Positions 8,106-15,461 are shown, counted from the stretch's first letter. The stretch is 17,349 bases of DNA from JAVBQU01 sp031548675 (GCA_031548675.1 JAVBQU010000237.1:1-17349), one strand, 5' to 3'. Translations and numbers: made by a program. The notes: generated from the letters alone by a model not told the origin.

Positions 8106-8494
8106 TATTTTTCGTAAAATTCTATGGGCAAATTATCGGGGTCGCTGATAAAAGTAAATCTTTTATGTGTAATTTCATCTATTCTAATTGGTTCGGCAGT
8201 AATATTTACTTTTTCTAAGAACTTTATAGTTTGCTCTATATCATCAACTTCGAAAGCTAAGTGCCGTAATCCGCAAGCTTCGGGATATGAAAGCCGTGAA
8301 GGCGGATTGGGAAATGAAAATAATTCGATACAATAATTATCATTCAATGCTAAATCCAATTTATACGATAATCTATCTGCCCTGTAGGTTTCTTTTAGTA
8401 TTGTAAACCCTAGTATTTGGGTATAAAATTCTTTGGATTTTTCGTAATTCTTGCAGATAACAGCTATATGGTGTATTTTATTTAGATTAAGCAT
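8105..8494 (-). CDS. VOC superfamily (glyoxalase I-like) metalloprotein
   Basis: Small cytoplasmic protein of the vicinal oxygen chelate fold, 129 residues, made of two beta-alpha-beta-beta-beta halves. The first half starts IHHIAVICKNYEKSKEFYTQILGF and the second starts LRHLAFEVDDIEQTIKFL. The expected metal ligands are all present: H9, E57 (CIELF), H78 (RHLAF) and E125 (PIEFYE). The pattern resembles short single-domain members such as YaeR/GloA2, but VOC proteins include lyases, dioxygenases and resistance proteins, so the substrate is not assigned. The stop codon shares one base with the start codon of the FG-GAP gene. The pairing of a cytosolic enzyme with a secreted protein is odd and may reflect only shared transcription. 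A candidate promoter box lies about 165 bases upstream. Confidence 0.9.
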   Translation of the reverse strand: MLNLNKIHHIAVICKNYEKSKEFYTQILGFTILKETYRADRLSYKLDLALNDNYCIELFSFPNPPSRLSYPEACGLRHLAFEVDDIEQTIKFLEKVNITAEPIRIDEITHKRFTFISDPDNLPIEFYEK

Positions 8495-8658
8495 AGAAAA
8501 GAAATTAAATTTATTGAGTAATCTGTTTAAGATTTTAATATTGCCACATAGAAATCATAAAAAAATCAGGGAAATTCATTATATCTATCTGATTAATAAT
8601 ACTTAAAAATCGTAAGAATCAAAAGTTTCAGTTATCTCTAAGCAATGGCTTAATATCA

Positions 8659-8666
8659 CAAAGATA
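8659..8666 (-). promoter_or_regulatory. Candidate -7 box for the VOC/FG-GAP transcript
   Basis: On the minus strand this reads TATCTTTG, a match to TAnnTTTG. It would start transcription near 8653, leaving a leader of about 160 bases before the VOC start. No clear -33 TTTG is present. Confidence 0.4.
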
Positions 8667-8697
8667 TAAAACTTTTCTTTTCTAAAAAAGTTTTATA
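8665..8697. repeat. 12-bp perfect palindrome next to the minus-strand promoter box
   Basis: TATAAAACTTTT (8665-8676) and AAAAGTTTTATA (8686-8697) are exact inverted copies around a 9-base spacer. The palindrome sits immediately upstream of the - strand TATCTTTG box, in the spacer where an operator would act. It is AT-rich, so a chance origin or a weak hairpin is possible. Confidence 0.5.
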
Positions 8698-8760
8698 ATC
8701 TTAGCAAGATTTGTGGCATTATGATTTGGTAATGAACTTTTTCACATTAAATATTTTATT

Positions 8761-8768
8761 TATCTTTG
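8761..8768 (+). promoter_or_regulatory. Candidate -7 box for the KAS III gene
   Basis: TATCTTTG matches TAnnTTTG. It predicts transcription from about 8775 and a leader of about 90 bases before the ATG at 8866. The expected -33 position (about 8738-8743) is T-rich (TTTTTC) but is not a perfect TTTG. Confidence 0.5.
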
Positions 8769-8865
8769 TGAATTAAAATATGACTACATAAACATTTTTA
8801 AGCATAACTGTGTTATAGCAAGGTTTGTCGTAAAATTTAAATAATAATAATTGAATTTTTGAGAG

Positions 8866-9807
8866 ATGTTTGTTAATGCAACAGGATATTACATTCCGGA
8901 ACAGCGTATTCCTAATGAATATTTTTTAGATATCAACGGATTGACCGACGATTGGATTTTTCAACGGACAGGCATACGTACACGTTCAAAAGCGGCAGCT
9001 AAAGAAACTATAGAGCAAATGAGTATTGCGGCAGTAAAAAATGCCTGCAAGCATTTGCCGTATTCTATCCAAGAAGTTGATTTGGTTATTTTTGCATCTT
9101 ATACTCCTTCTGATACCGTAGGAACGGTTGCACATGTAGTTCAGCGTCAATTTCAGATTGCCGATGCAAAAGCTTTTGCTCTTTCATCGGCTTGCTCTTC
9201 TGCCATCAATGCTATGGAAATTATCCAGTCGTTTTTCGATACGGGAAGAGCAAATAAGGCTTTGCTTATTTCCGCAGATAGAAATTCGACTTATGTAAAC
9301 GAAAGCGATTCCTCAAACGGACATCTTTGGGGTGATGCAGCTGCAGTCATGTTTTTTTCAAAAGAAAAGATTTCAGACCATGAACCTGAGATAATGGATA
9401 TTTCTTCTCAAGGTTTAGGGCACATAGGCAAAGGACCATCCGGTGTTTATCTAAACCCTAAAGAATCTATTAAAATGCCTCATGGAAAGGATGTTTTTGT
9501 ACAGGCTTGTACTTATATTGCTCAAAATGCAACAGATATTTTGTATAAAAATCAATATAAATTATCCGACTTATCTTATTTTATCGGGCATCAGGCAAAT
9601 ATGCGGATTATTTCCAATGTAGCCGCCAAACTAAATATTCCCAACGAAAAAGTACTTTGCAATATCCAAGAACTCGGAAACACAGGATCTGTAAGCTCTG
9701 TATTGGTTTTTGCCCAAAACTATACCAAATTCCGAAAAGGCGACCTTATCTGTCTTTCTGTTTTTGGAGGAGGATATTCCGCCGGAGCCTGTTTGATACG
9801 ATTTTAG
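8866..9807 (+). CDS. 3-oxoacyl-ACP synthase III family protein (FabH-like paralogue)
   Basis: Condensing enzyme of the KAS III thiolase fold, 313 residues. The catalytic triad is intact: C110 in SSACSSAINAM, H242 in GHQANMRI, and N272 in LGNTGSVS. The glycine-rich C-terminal FGGGYSAG is also present. WIFQRTGIRTR near the N-terminus is the usual KAS III element. KAS III enzymes start fatty acid synthesis from acetyl- or branched acyl-CoA and malonyl-ACP, but paralogues make other beta-keto products, including dialkylresorcinol precursors. The housekeeping fabH usually sits with rpmF or plsX. This copy stands alone with its own promoter, has the distinct N-terminus MFVNATGYYIPEQRIPNEYF, and has no acyl carrier protein or other fatty-acid gene beside it. 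It is therefore more likely a secondary KAS III; the substrate is unknown. Confidence 0.9.
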   Translation: MFVNATGYYIPEQRIPNEYFLDINGLTDDWIFQRTGIRTRSKAAAKETIEQMSIAAVKNACKHLPYSIQEVDLVIFASYTPSDTVGTVAHVVQRQFQIADAKAFALSSACSSAINAMEIIQSFFDTGRANKALLISADRNSTYVNESDSSNGHLWGDAAAVMFFSKEKISDHEPEIMDISSQGLGHIGKGPSGVYLNPKESIKMPHGKDVFVQACTYIAQNATDILYKNQYKLSDLSYFIGHQANMRIISNVAAKLNIPNEKVLCNIQELGNTGSVSSVLVFAQNYTKFRKGDLICLSVFGGGYSAGACLIRF

Positions 9808-9840
9808 GGAATAACTATAACTTGTGATAAGGTTCAACAT

Positions 9841-10329
9841 TTAATACTGATAATTATTTAATCTTATCGTATCTCCTCCTGATTCGCTTTCATATTTGTT
9901 TTGGATATTCCAATGGATGACCAACGAACTATCAAACATAAATACTTGGATTTTGTAATCATGTTTATACCATGCTTTACGTTTCCAAAGACCCATTTTA
10001 TTATAAGTTATACCTTTGTATTTTAACATAAAACTATTTCCTCCATATTCATCAGGGATGAAATTAATGACTTCACCTCTATCATATAAAGTAATTGTAT
10101 CATAAACAGGATGTTGTAAATTTTCAGGTTGTTTGATGAAATAGAAACTTAAACTATCTTTATTGATATTTGGAGAAGCTTCAACTATTAATTTATTTTT
10201 CACTAAAGATGTTTTTTCTAAAATCATCCGCCAAGGCTCATAGTATTTTACCATTTTCCAATTGTATACTACAAAAACAATAGAAACTAAAAAAATAAGC
10301 ACTGAAAGTATTAGCAATATCTTTTTCAT
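9841..10329 (-). CDS. Membrane-anchored protein of unknown function
   Basis: Not recognised. The 162-residue product starts with KK and a strong hydrophobic segment (about residues 4-24, ILLILSVLIFLVSIVFVVYNW) with no lipobox cysteine, so it is probably held in the inner membrane by an uncleaved anchor. The rest should face the periplasm. It is rich in aromatic and charged residues (for example KMGLWKRKAWYKHDYKIQ) and beta-prone, with no catalytic motif I can name. It is the last of four closely spaced - strand envelope genes: its ATG lies 39 bases after the VWA gene stop, and the gap is filled by the 7-bp repeat array. It converges with the KAS III gene across 33 bases with no terminator seen. 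Confidence 0.75.
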   Translation of the reverse strand: MKKILLILSVLIFLVSIVFVVYNWKMVKYYEPWRMILEKTSLVKNKLIVEASPNINKDSLSFYFIKQPENLQHPVYDTITLYDRGEVINFIPDEYGGNSFMLKYKGITYNKMGLWKRKAWYKHDYKIQVFMFDSSLVIHWNIQNKYESESGGDTIRLNNYQY

Positions 10330-10337
10330 TTACTTTC

Positions 10338-10372
10338 TTGTTACATGTCACTCGTTACCAGTCACTAGTTAC
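10338..10372 (-). repeat. 7-bp tandem repeat array, copy 2 (five units)
   Basis: Read on the minus strand, five consecutive heptads GTAACTA, GTGACTG, GTAACGA, GTGACAT and GTAACAA follow the consensus GTRACNN. The first unit contains the TAA stop of the VWA gene, and the array ends about eight bases before the ATG of the next gene. It therefore fills the whole intergenic gap. A degenerate version is at 2547-2574. Confidence 0.75.
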
Positions 10373-12279
10373 TTCGTTAAAATAAACTTTGCCATATACC
10401 AGCGTCCTTCGCAAAAAGCACGGATAAAATACACGCCCGAAGCATAGCCTTGCAGATTTACCGAAAATGTATTCAAACTTTCCGGTATGTGTCTTTGCAA
10501 AGCTTTCCCGCTAACATCCATAACATATAACTCGGTAATATTTTTCAACAACTCTATATGTAAAGTTCCATTGCATGGATTCGGGTATATTTTAAAAACA
10601 TCAGCTTGATTCAAACGCTCGGTTCCTTCTTTAGGCTTTTCGTCGTAGGGCTTTGGCAGAAACTTTTCTTGCTGGGTTAAATCTTTACTCACGCTATCCC
10701 AATTATTATCGCATTGGGGCAAACGGCAAAATTCGCTGATGACACGCATCATAATATGATTTAGCTTTTCTACATCATATTTATCGGTAGTAGGTTTCAT
10801 GTGCGGATTCCCAATTCCGCTGTCGTCCGTCAGGAAAACATAAGTGCCATTGGTTGCTAAGGCAATGCTCCGCATCAGGTATTCGGTACTTTTATCTGCT
10901 CCGCTGCATACAATGGGAACAATACGAATGCCTTTCATGGCTGCCAGATAAATTTGGCGGTGCATTTTTTGAATAACCAAACTATCTAGGTGCGGGGGAG
11001 CATCCAATACCAAAAAAGCTATGCGGGTTAAAGCTTCGGAACTCCAATTTCCTTTTTCTATAGATTGGGTAAGGGCTTCATCAACCGCTTCGGGTGTATC
11101 TCCTCCCCCATTGGCATTCTGCAATTTCATAAAATCAATAGTCTTTTTAATATCCTTATCCAAAGGCGTACTTCGGGTAAGATATTCATCGCCGAAATCG
11201 CGGTAAAAAGTACTGCCGATTCGTAAATCTATATGCCGATTCTGCTGTTGAACGTTTGAAATAACATCATACAACTCGGCTTGCAGAAAACGTATTTCGT
11301 CGCCCATCGAACCGGTAGCATCCACAATAAAATCAATATCTACCTGTTTAGCTTGGCTGCAAGCTACATCCATTTGAGCGGTATTTATCTGTTTCGGAAA
11401 AGCAATAGCTTCTTTTTCAGTAGTTTTACCCTGATAGGAAAACAACAATTTATACGGTTTTTCTGCTTGTGATAAATCATTTACCAAAACATTTGCCCAT
11501 AGCTCGGCTTTTCCAGTATTATCGGTACGAGCCTGCCAAATGGTGTTGCCGTTTTTATCTTGCAGATAAACTGCCGCATCTACAATCGGCATTCCGGTGG
11601 AATTGGTCAATTGAGCTACATAACGTTCGTTCGGAAACACTTTCCATGCTTTTTGATGATCTGCCAAAATATTTTTGGCAATATCTTCCCATAGAGTCCA
11701 TTTACTGAAATCGTTCAATTCTCCGGCAGTGAGCCTTCCGGCAGAAACATCAGTCGGACTTGTGCCGGGTTTGGGAGCAATGGGTGCAACCCCATCTGCT
11801 ATTATTACTTCGGAAACCCTCATTTCATCACGTGATTCCACATCTTTATCAAACCTTGATACAGTTCCTTCGAATGTTTTTGATTCTTTATATTTTACAG
11901 ATTTTCCTTCTTTGGTCAATGTTTTCAATTCTAAAGAACCCTCTGCCTCTTTTTCTGATTTTGGAACAGGAATTTTCTCCAGCACAATCCGAAGTTGAGA
12001 TTCTTTGTTTTGAGCTGTAATTTGAAATGATTTACTTTTCATTCCGGCACAAAAAAACAGGAGGGAATAAGGAAATTTTACGGTATCGGAAACCGATAGG
12101 GAAAAAGTTCCATCGAGGTCGGAAAAAGTATTTATCTTAAGTTTTTGTGTCGAAATCTGAGTAAAAGGGATAGGATTCCCTGCTGTATCTTTAACAGTTC
12201 CTTTTAATTGATAGGATTGAGAAAATCCCTGAAAAATAAATACAAGCAATAAGAAAATAAAAAGAAAATGTTTTTTCAT
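10369..12279 (-). CDS. Secreted von Willebrand factor A domain protein with T9SS type A sorting domain
   Basis: Exported protein of about 636 residues. The ATG at 12279 (MKKHFLFIFLLLVFIFQGFSQ) gives a cleaner signal peptide than the ATG three codons upstream at 12288. Numbering from the upstream ATG, the parts in order are: signal peptide to about residue 24; a carboxypeptidase-regulatory-like beta domain (25-105, YQLKGTVKDTAGNPIPFTQIS); a linker; a second Ig-like domain (about 222-300); and a VWA domain (about 315-520). The VWA domain has a variant MIDAS, DATGSMGDE at 323-331, then YRDFGDE and GGGDTPEAVDEAL. The T9SS sorting domain (about 564-639) runs from VFKIYPNPCNGTLHIEL through GVYFIRAF. 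The MIDAS has Thr in place of the first Ser of DxSxS, as in other secreted DATGSM proteins. VWA domains bind proteins or matrix through a metal ion; the partner is unknown. Confidence 0.9.
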   Translation of the reverse strand: MKKHFLFIFLLLVFIFQGFSQSYQLKGTVKDTAGNPIPFTQISTQKLKINTFSDLDGTFSLSVSDTVKFPYSLLFFCAGMKSKSFQITAQNKESQLRIVLEKIPVPKSEKEAEGSLELKTLTKEGKSVKYKESKTFEGTVSRFDKDVESRDEMRVSEVIIADGVAPIAPKPGTSPTDVSAGRLTAGELNDFSKWTLWEDIAKNILADHQKAWKVFPNERYVAQLTNSTGMPIVDAAVYLQDKNGNTIWQARTDNTGKAELWANVLVNDLSQAEKPYKLLFSYQGKTTEKEAIAFPKQINTAQMDVACSQAKQVDIDFIVDATGSMGDEIRFLQAELYDVISNVQQQNRHIDLRIGSTFYRDFGDEYLTRSTPLDKDIKKTIDFMKLQNANGGGDTPEAVDEALTQSIEKGNWSSEALTRIAFLVLDAPPHLDSLVIQKMHRQIYLAAMKGIRIVPIVCSGADKSTEYLMRSIALATNGTYVFLTDDSGIGNPHMKPTTDKYDVEKLNHIMMRVISEFCRLPQCDNNWDSVSKDLTQQEKFLPKPYDEKPKEGTERLNQADVFKIYPNPCNGTLHIELLKNITELYVMDVSGKALQRHIPESLNTFSVNLQGYASGVYFIRAFCEGRWYMAKFILTK

Positions 12280-12339
12280 AAAATACATAGTTTTTGAATT
12301 TAATCATGAGGTAATTTTAAGTTACTTTGCAACTGGGTA

Positions 12340-13113
12340 TTAGAGATTTTTTAGATTTGAAAAACGACTGTTAAATGTAGTATCAACAAGTTTCCAATTT
12401 TCACTGTATTCATTAATTATTATGGAAATATCATTTTGAGAAAGTTTGATTTTCTTTTCTATTCTTTTTTGTGAATTTCTTAAAATTGCATCAACACCAT
12501 ACGGTTGATTGAAAATTGCTAATTCGTGAGTTTTAACTAAGTTGAAATTATCCCATTTATAATCCGAAAGGCTTATTTCGGTAAATACACAGCAAGCTTC
12601 AAAACCTTGTATTATTTTTTCCTGTTTTAAAATTTTGGGATTTCCTATAGTTTTAAAATCAGCAATATGTTGAAATGTTTTTTCTTTTGATAACCATAGA
12701 TGAAATGTCATAATAGCTGTACCATTTGAAATTCCGTTTAAAATACCAATATCCTTAATGCCATCGAAATTATAATCTTCTATATATGCTTTGCAGCCAT
12801 TTATTCTTGAAAAATCTACATTTTTTTGCTGATAAATCTGTTCCCATTCATCATTTTGCAATTCATAAACAATGAAATTTGTGATAGAATCAAAGCTGAT
12901 AATTACAGCGTTTTTTTTATGAAGATCTAAAAAGTTTCCGATTTTGATGTATCCAAATTCTGAGTCTTCTTCAAAATTATCTGATAGTTTTTCTTTAAAT
13001 AATTTATTATGAAAATATTCATCAACTTTAGATAATTGAACAGGTTTTTGATTTTGGCATCCGCAAATTACAATGAATAAAATCAATATTATATATAAAT
13101 AATTTCTCGACAT
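12340..13113 (-). CDS. Lipoprotein with a DxNxDGxxD loop (resembles XAC2610-related proteins)
   Basis: The N-terminus carries a lipoprotein signal peptide with lipobox ICGC, the acylated Cys being C19, followed by QNQKPVQ. The 257-residue product should sit in the periplasm or outer membrane. Its one clear motif is DYNFDGIKD (113-121), a calcium-type loop, followed by a beta-rich stretch ending in SDYKWDNFNLV. This order, loop then beta strands then a W/Y-rich strand, reminds me of XAC2610-family lipoproteins. I hold that link only loosely. The C-terminal 50 residues (KKIKLSQNDISIIINEYSENW) are charged and probably helical. It lies 55 bases after the OmpA gene and 51 bases before the VWA gene on the same strand, with no terminator or TAnnTTTG box seen in either gap. 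Confidence 0.75.
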   Translation of the reverse strand: MSRNYLYIILILFIVICGCQNQKPVQLSKVDEYFHNKLFKEKLSDNFEEDSEFGYIKIGNFLDLHKKNAVIISFDSITNFIVYELQNDEWEQIYQQKNVDFSRINGCKAYIEDYNFDGIKDIGILNGISNGTAIMTFHLWLSKEKTFQHIADFKTIGNPKILKQEKIIQGFEACCVFTEISLSDYKWDNFNLVKTHELAIFNQPYGVDAILRNSQKRIEKKIKLSQNDISIIINEYSENWKLVDTTFNSRFSNLKNL

Positions 13114-13168
13114 TGCTTATGATATTTATTGAAAAATAATCGTCAAGTATATTTCAAAATCGAGCTAC

Positions 13169-13870
13169 TTATTCTTTAGTAATTTTTACTTCTGTGCGGC
13201 GGTTTTTCTGTCTTCCTTCGGGATTATCCGAACCGTCGAAATTTTCATTCGGAGCAATAGGCACTGTTTCTCCATAACCCTTCGCAACAATGCGGCTAGG
13301 AGTAACGCCTTTCGAAATTAAATAAGTGCGTACACTTTCGGCACGGGCTTGCGAAAGTTTCATATTGGCATCTTCCGAGCCTTTATTATCGGTATGTCCG
13401 GCAATTTCTATCTCTGTTTGATTTTTAGTTTTCATATAATCCGCCAAATCGTTTAGTGTTTTATACGATGTCGGGCGTAAAGTGGCTTTGCCGAAATCAT
13501 ATTCCACATTTTCCAATACAATTACCTTGCTGGGTTCGAACATTAATTTTAAATCGAAAGTATATGCTCCTTTTTCCGCAGGAATAGTAAGGTCTTTGTA
13601 TTTAACATCTTGGGTAATATTTTTATAGACTACGGTATATGTATCGCCTTCAGGTACTAAAAGTGCTAGTTTTCCGGCTTTGTCGGTATGACTTTGATAA
13701 ACTTTTTTATCTTTTTGAGCCGTTAATAAAATCGTTTCATCGGCAAGGGGTTTTCCACTAGAGGAAGTTACCGTAATATTTACCAATGCTTTATCTTCTG
13801 TGGGTTCAAGTTTTTGGGCTTTAAGCAAAACAGCCGGCAGGATGAGTAATAAACAAGCAAGCAATTTCAT
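13169..13870 (-). CDS. OmpA-family peptidoglycan-binding protein
   Basis: Envelope protein of 233 residues. A signal peptide (about 1-19, MKLLACLLLILPAVLLKAQ) is followed by a transthyretin/CarboxypepD-like beta domain (about 27-112, VNITVTSSSGKPLADETILL). The C-terminal OmpA/MotB domain (about 118-232) starts LENVEYDFGKATLRP and has GHTDNKGSEDAN with D161, LSQARAESVRTYL with R176, KGYGETVPI, and GRQKNRRTEV with R224/R225. D161 and the last Arg pair are the expected ligands for the diaminopimelate residue of peptidoglycan. No beta-barrel is present, so it probably tethers something to the cell wall from the periplasm. It is the first of four - strand envelope genes and has a promoter box just upstream. 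The extra NENFDGSDNPEG insert before the last motif is common in Bacteroidetes members. Confidence 0.92.
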   Translation of the reverse strand: MKLLACLLLILPAVLLKAQKLEPTEDKALVNITVTSSSGKPLADETILLTAQKDKKVYQSHTDKAGKLALLVPEGDTYTVVYKNITQDVKYKDLTIPAEKGAYTFDLKLMFEPSKVIVLENVEYDFGKATLRPTSYKTLNDLADYMKTKNQTEIEIAGHTDNKGSEDANMKLSQARAESVRTYLISKGVTPSRIVAKGYGETVPIAPNENFDGSDNPEGRQKNRRTEVKITKE

Positions 13871-13899
13871 TTTTAAAGATTGTTTTTAAATAATAAACG

Positions 13900-13907
13900 C
13901 AAAGCTA
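13900..13907 (-). promoter_or_regulatory. Candidate -7 box for the OmpA-led envelope gene cluster
   Basis: The minus strand reads TAGCTTTG, matching TAnnTTTG. Transcription would start near 13894, about 24 bases before the OmpA start codon. No TTTG is seen at the usual -33 distance. Confidence 0.5.
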
Positions 13908-14080
13908 TCAATTTTATTTCAAAAAATCAGGTATTGCATCAAATAAATTCTTAATGCCAGCCCTTATTTTTTTCAGCAGTCTATTAAAACTATCACTTTT
14001 TATATTTATTTGAAATTCAACAAAATCACAAAATCATGGATTATTATTGTGTCAAAGACCAAAATTCTCATTTTCTATTG

Positions 14081-14088
14081 TAATTTTG
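14081..14088 (+). promoter_or_regulatory. Candidate -7 box for the porin gene
   Basis: TAATTTTG matches TAnnTTTG and would give a leader of about 22 bases before the ATG at 14117. A -33 TTTG is not evident. The rest of the 246-base gap between the divergent OmpA and porin genes shows no other recognisable element. Confidence 0.5.
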
Positions 14089-14116
14089 CAAACTCAAATA
14101 AATTAAACCTACATTC

Positions 14117-15388
14117 ATGAATAAATTATTTACACTATTAATTATCAATATTTTATTTGCAACAAACAGCATTCTTGCCAACTCATCCGACAACAACAAA
14201 GATGAAATAAAAAAAGATACCATAGAAAGAAAATGGTCTCTAAAGTTTGGCGGCTATGTAGAACCGACCGTGTTTTATGATACCCGCCAAGTTGTAAGTG
14301 CCCGCGAAAACTCCCTGCTTCTTTATCCTGAAAGAATAGTAAAAGATAGTTTGGGACAGGATATTAACGGAAATCCAGCTTTTAACCAATTAGCTATCGG
14401 AACGCGGGTTAATGTTTTGGCAAATTGCCCTGATATTTTAAAGGCTAAAACAAGCGTTTTTGTTGAAGCTGATTTTGTAGGAACTACCGACGCTACAATC
14501 AATACTTTACGCCTGCGTCATTCATATATAAAAATGGAATGGAAAAGCAATGAGTTATTAATCGGACAGTATTGGAACCCGATGATGGCAACTGAGGTAT
14601 TTCCGGCTGTAAACAATACCAATGGCGGAGCTCCTTTCCATGTTTTTGCCCGCAATCCGCAAATTCGCTACACACAAAAAATGGATGATTTCAAATTGAT
14701 TGCTACCTTGTTATCTCAACGCGACTTTGCAAGTTCGGGACCTGAAGGACAGTCTCCCCGATATGCCATAAATGCGGCAATTCCTATGGGAGATTTACAA
14801 TTCCAATATGCACACGGAAAATTTATTACCGGAATCGGCAGCCAATTCAAAACATTAAAGCCCAGATTAAGAAATGCGAAGGGGTATAAAGCTGACGAAA
14901 CAGTTTCGTCACTTTCTGCCATGATTTTTGGAGGTTATAAAACAGAGAAGGTAGACATTAAACTACAAGGGCTTTGGGGTCAAAATTTATCCGACCAATT
15001 AAGTTTAGGCGGCTATGTAGAGTATTTGGCAGATACATTAACAGGAGCTTACAATTATGCCAATACATCTGCTGCTTCTGCTTGGCTGGATATAAATGTA
15101 AAATGCAACAAATGGGTGCAAGTGGGAATTTTTGGCGGATATATCAAAAATCTAGGCTACGAAAAAGAAATAACCCATAAAGTTGCCTTTTATGGACGCG
15201 GCGAAAATATCGACAATATTATCAGAATATCTCCCCGTGTAAAATTATGCTATCAAAAATTAGCTCTTTGCTGGGAAATGGATTATTCTTCGGCTGCATA
15301 TGGAAAAGTTGATGCGAAAGGGAAAATCAGCGATTTAACACCTGCCGGAAACTTACGCAACACCATTTCGGCATATTATTATTTCTGA
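14117..15388 (+). CDS. Outer-membrane beta-barrel protein (porin-like)
   Basis: A 423-residue exported protein with a signal peptide (about 1-22, MNKLFTLLIINILFATNSILA). A short acidic/basic linker leads into alternating amphipathic beta strands ending in ISAYYYF. A C-terminal aromatic Phe and Tyr-rich last strand are marks of outer-membrane barrels recognised by BamA. The first strand, LKFGGYVEPTVFYDTRQVVSAREN, and the later RLRHSYIKMEWKSNELLIGQYW and IGTRVNVLA pattern resemble DcaP-like/anion porin proteins seen in Bacteroidetes, but the family name is from memory. No TonB box, plug or SusD-type partner is present, so passive diffusion of small solutes is the simplest role. It is transcribed away from the OmpA cluster and ends at a bidirectional terminator shared with the decarboxylase beta gene. 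The substrate is not known. Confidence 0.8.
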   Translation: MNKLFTLLIINILFATNSILANSSDNNKDEIKKDTIERKWSLKFGGYVEPTVFYDTRQVVSARENSLLLYPERIVKDSLGQDINGNPAFNQLAIGTRVNVLANCPDILKAKTSVFVEADFVGTTDATINTLRLRHSYIKMEWKSNELLIGQYWNPMMATEVFPAVNNTNGGAPFHVFARNPQIRYTQKMDDFKLIATLLSQRDFASSGPEGQSPRYAINAAIPMGDLQFQYAHGKFITGIGSQFKTLKPRLRNAKGYKADETVSSLSAMIFGGYKTEKVDIKLQGLWGQNLSDQLSLGGYVEYLADTLTGAYNYANTSAASAWLDINVKCNKWVQVGIFGGYIKNLGYEKEITHKVAFYGRGENIDNIIRISPRVKLCYQKLALCWEMDYSSAAYGKVDAKGKISDLTPAGNLRNTISAYYYF

Positions 15389-15419
15389 TAAAATTTTATG
15401 CAGTATTTTTCTTATAAAA

Positions 15420-15461
15420 TCTCCCTTAAAGGTTATTTTCTGTGATAATCTTTAAGGGAGA
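15420..15461. terminator. Bidirectional terminator between porin and decarboxylase beta genes
   Basis: Arms 15420-15436 and 15445-15461 form a 17-bp stem with one G-T pair around an 8-base loop (TTTCTGTG). The core is TCTCCCTTAAAG against CTTTAAGGGAGA. On the + strand AAATTTTTCT follows, and on the - strand TTTTATAAG follows, so it can serve both convergent genes. The TAA stop codon of the - strand gene (15452-15454) lies inside the stem. Confidence 0.85.

Larger units (their letters stand above)
8495..8865. other. Divergent intergenic region (371 bp) with two promoter boxes and a palindrome
   Basis: This AT-rich stretch separates the - strand VOC/FG-GAP pair from the + strand KAS III gene. 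It holds a TAnnTTTG box on each strand and a 12-bp perfect palindrome, listed separately. Open frames here are only about 15 codons long, and no convincing small gene or structured RNA was seen. Confidence 0.7.

Noticed and set aside
8495..8865. Small genes in the divergent intergenic region.
   Set aside because: The ATG-started frames I followed are about 15 codons or shorter, with no motif or ribosome-binding context.
10338..10372. A CRISPR-like array from the repeated GTRAC units.
   Set aside because: Units are only 7 bases with no spacers, and no cas gene is in the window.
12289..12339. A third copy of the heptad repeat around GTTACTTTGCAACTGG.
   Set aside because: Only one or two loosely matching units are present, without a consistent 7-base phase.
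13871..14116. A small ORF starting at the ATG near 14036.
   Set aside because: It ends after about 15 codons and overlaps the predicted porin promoter.
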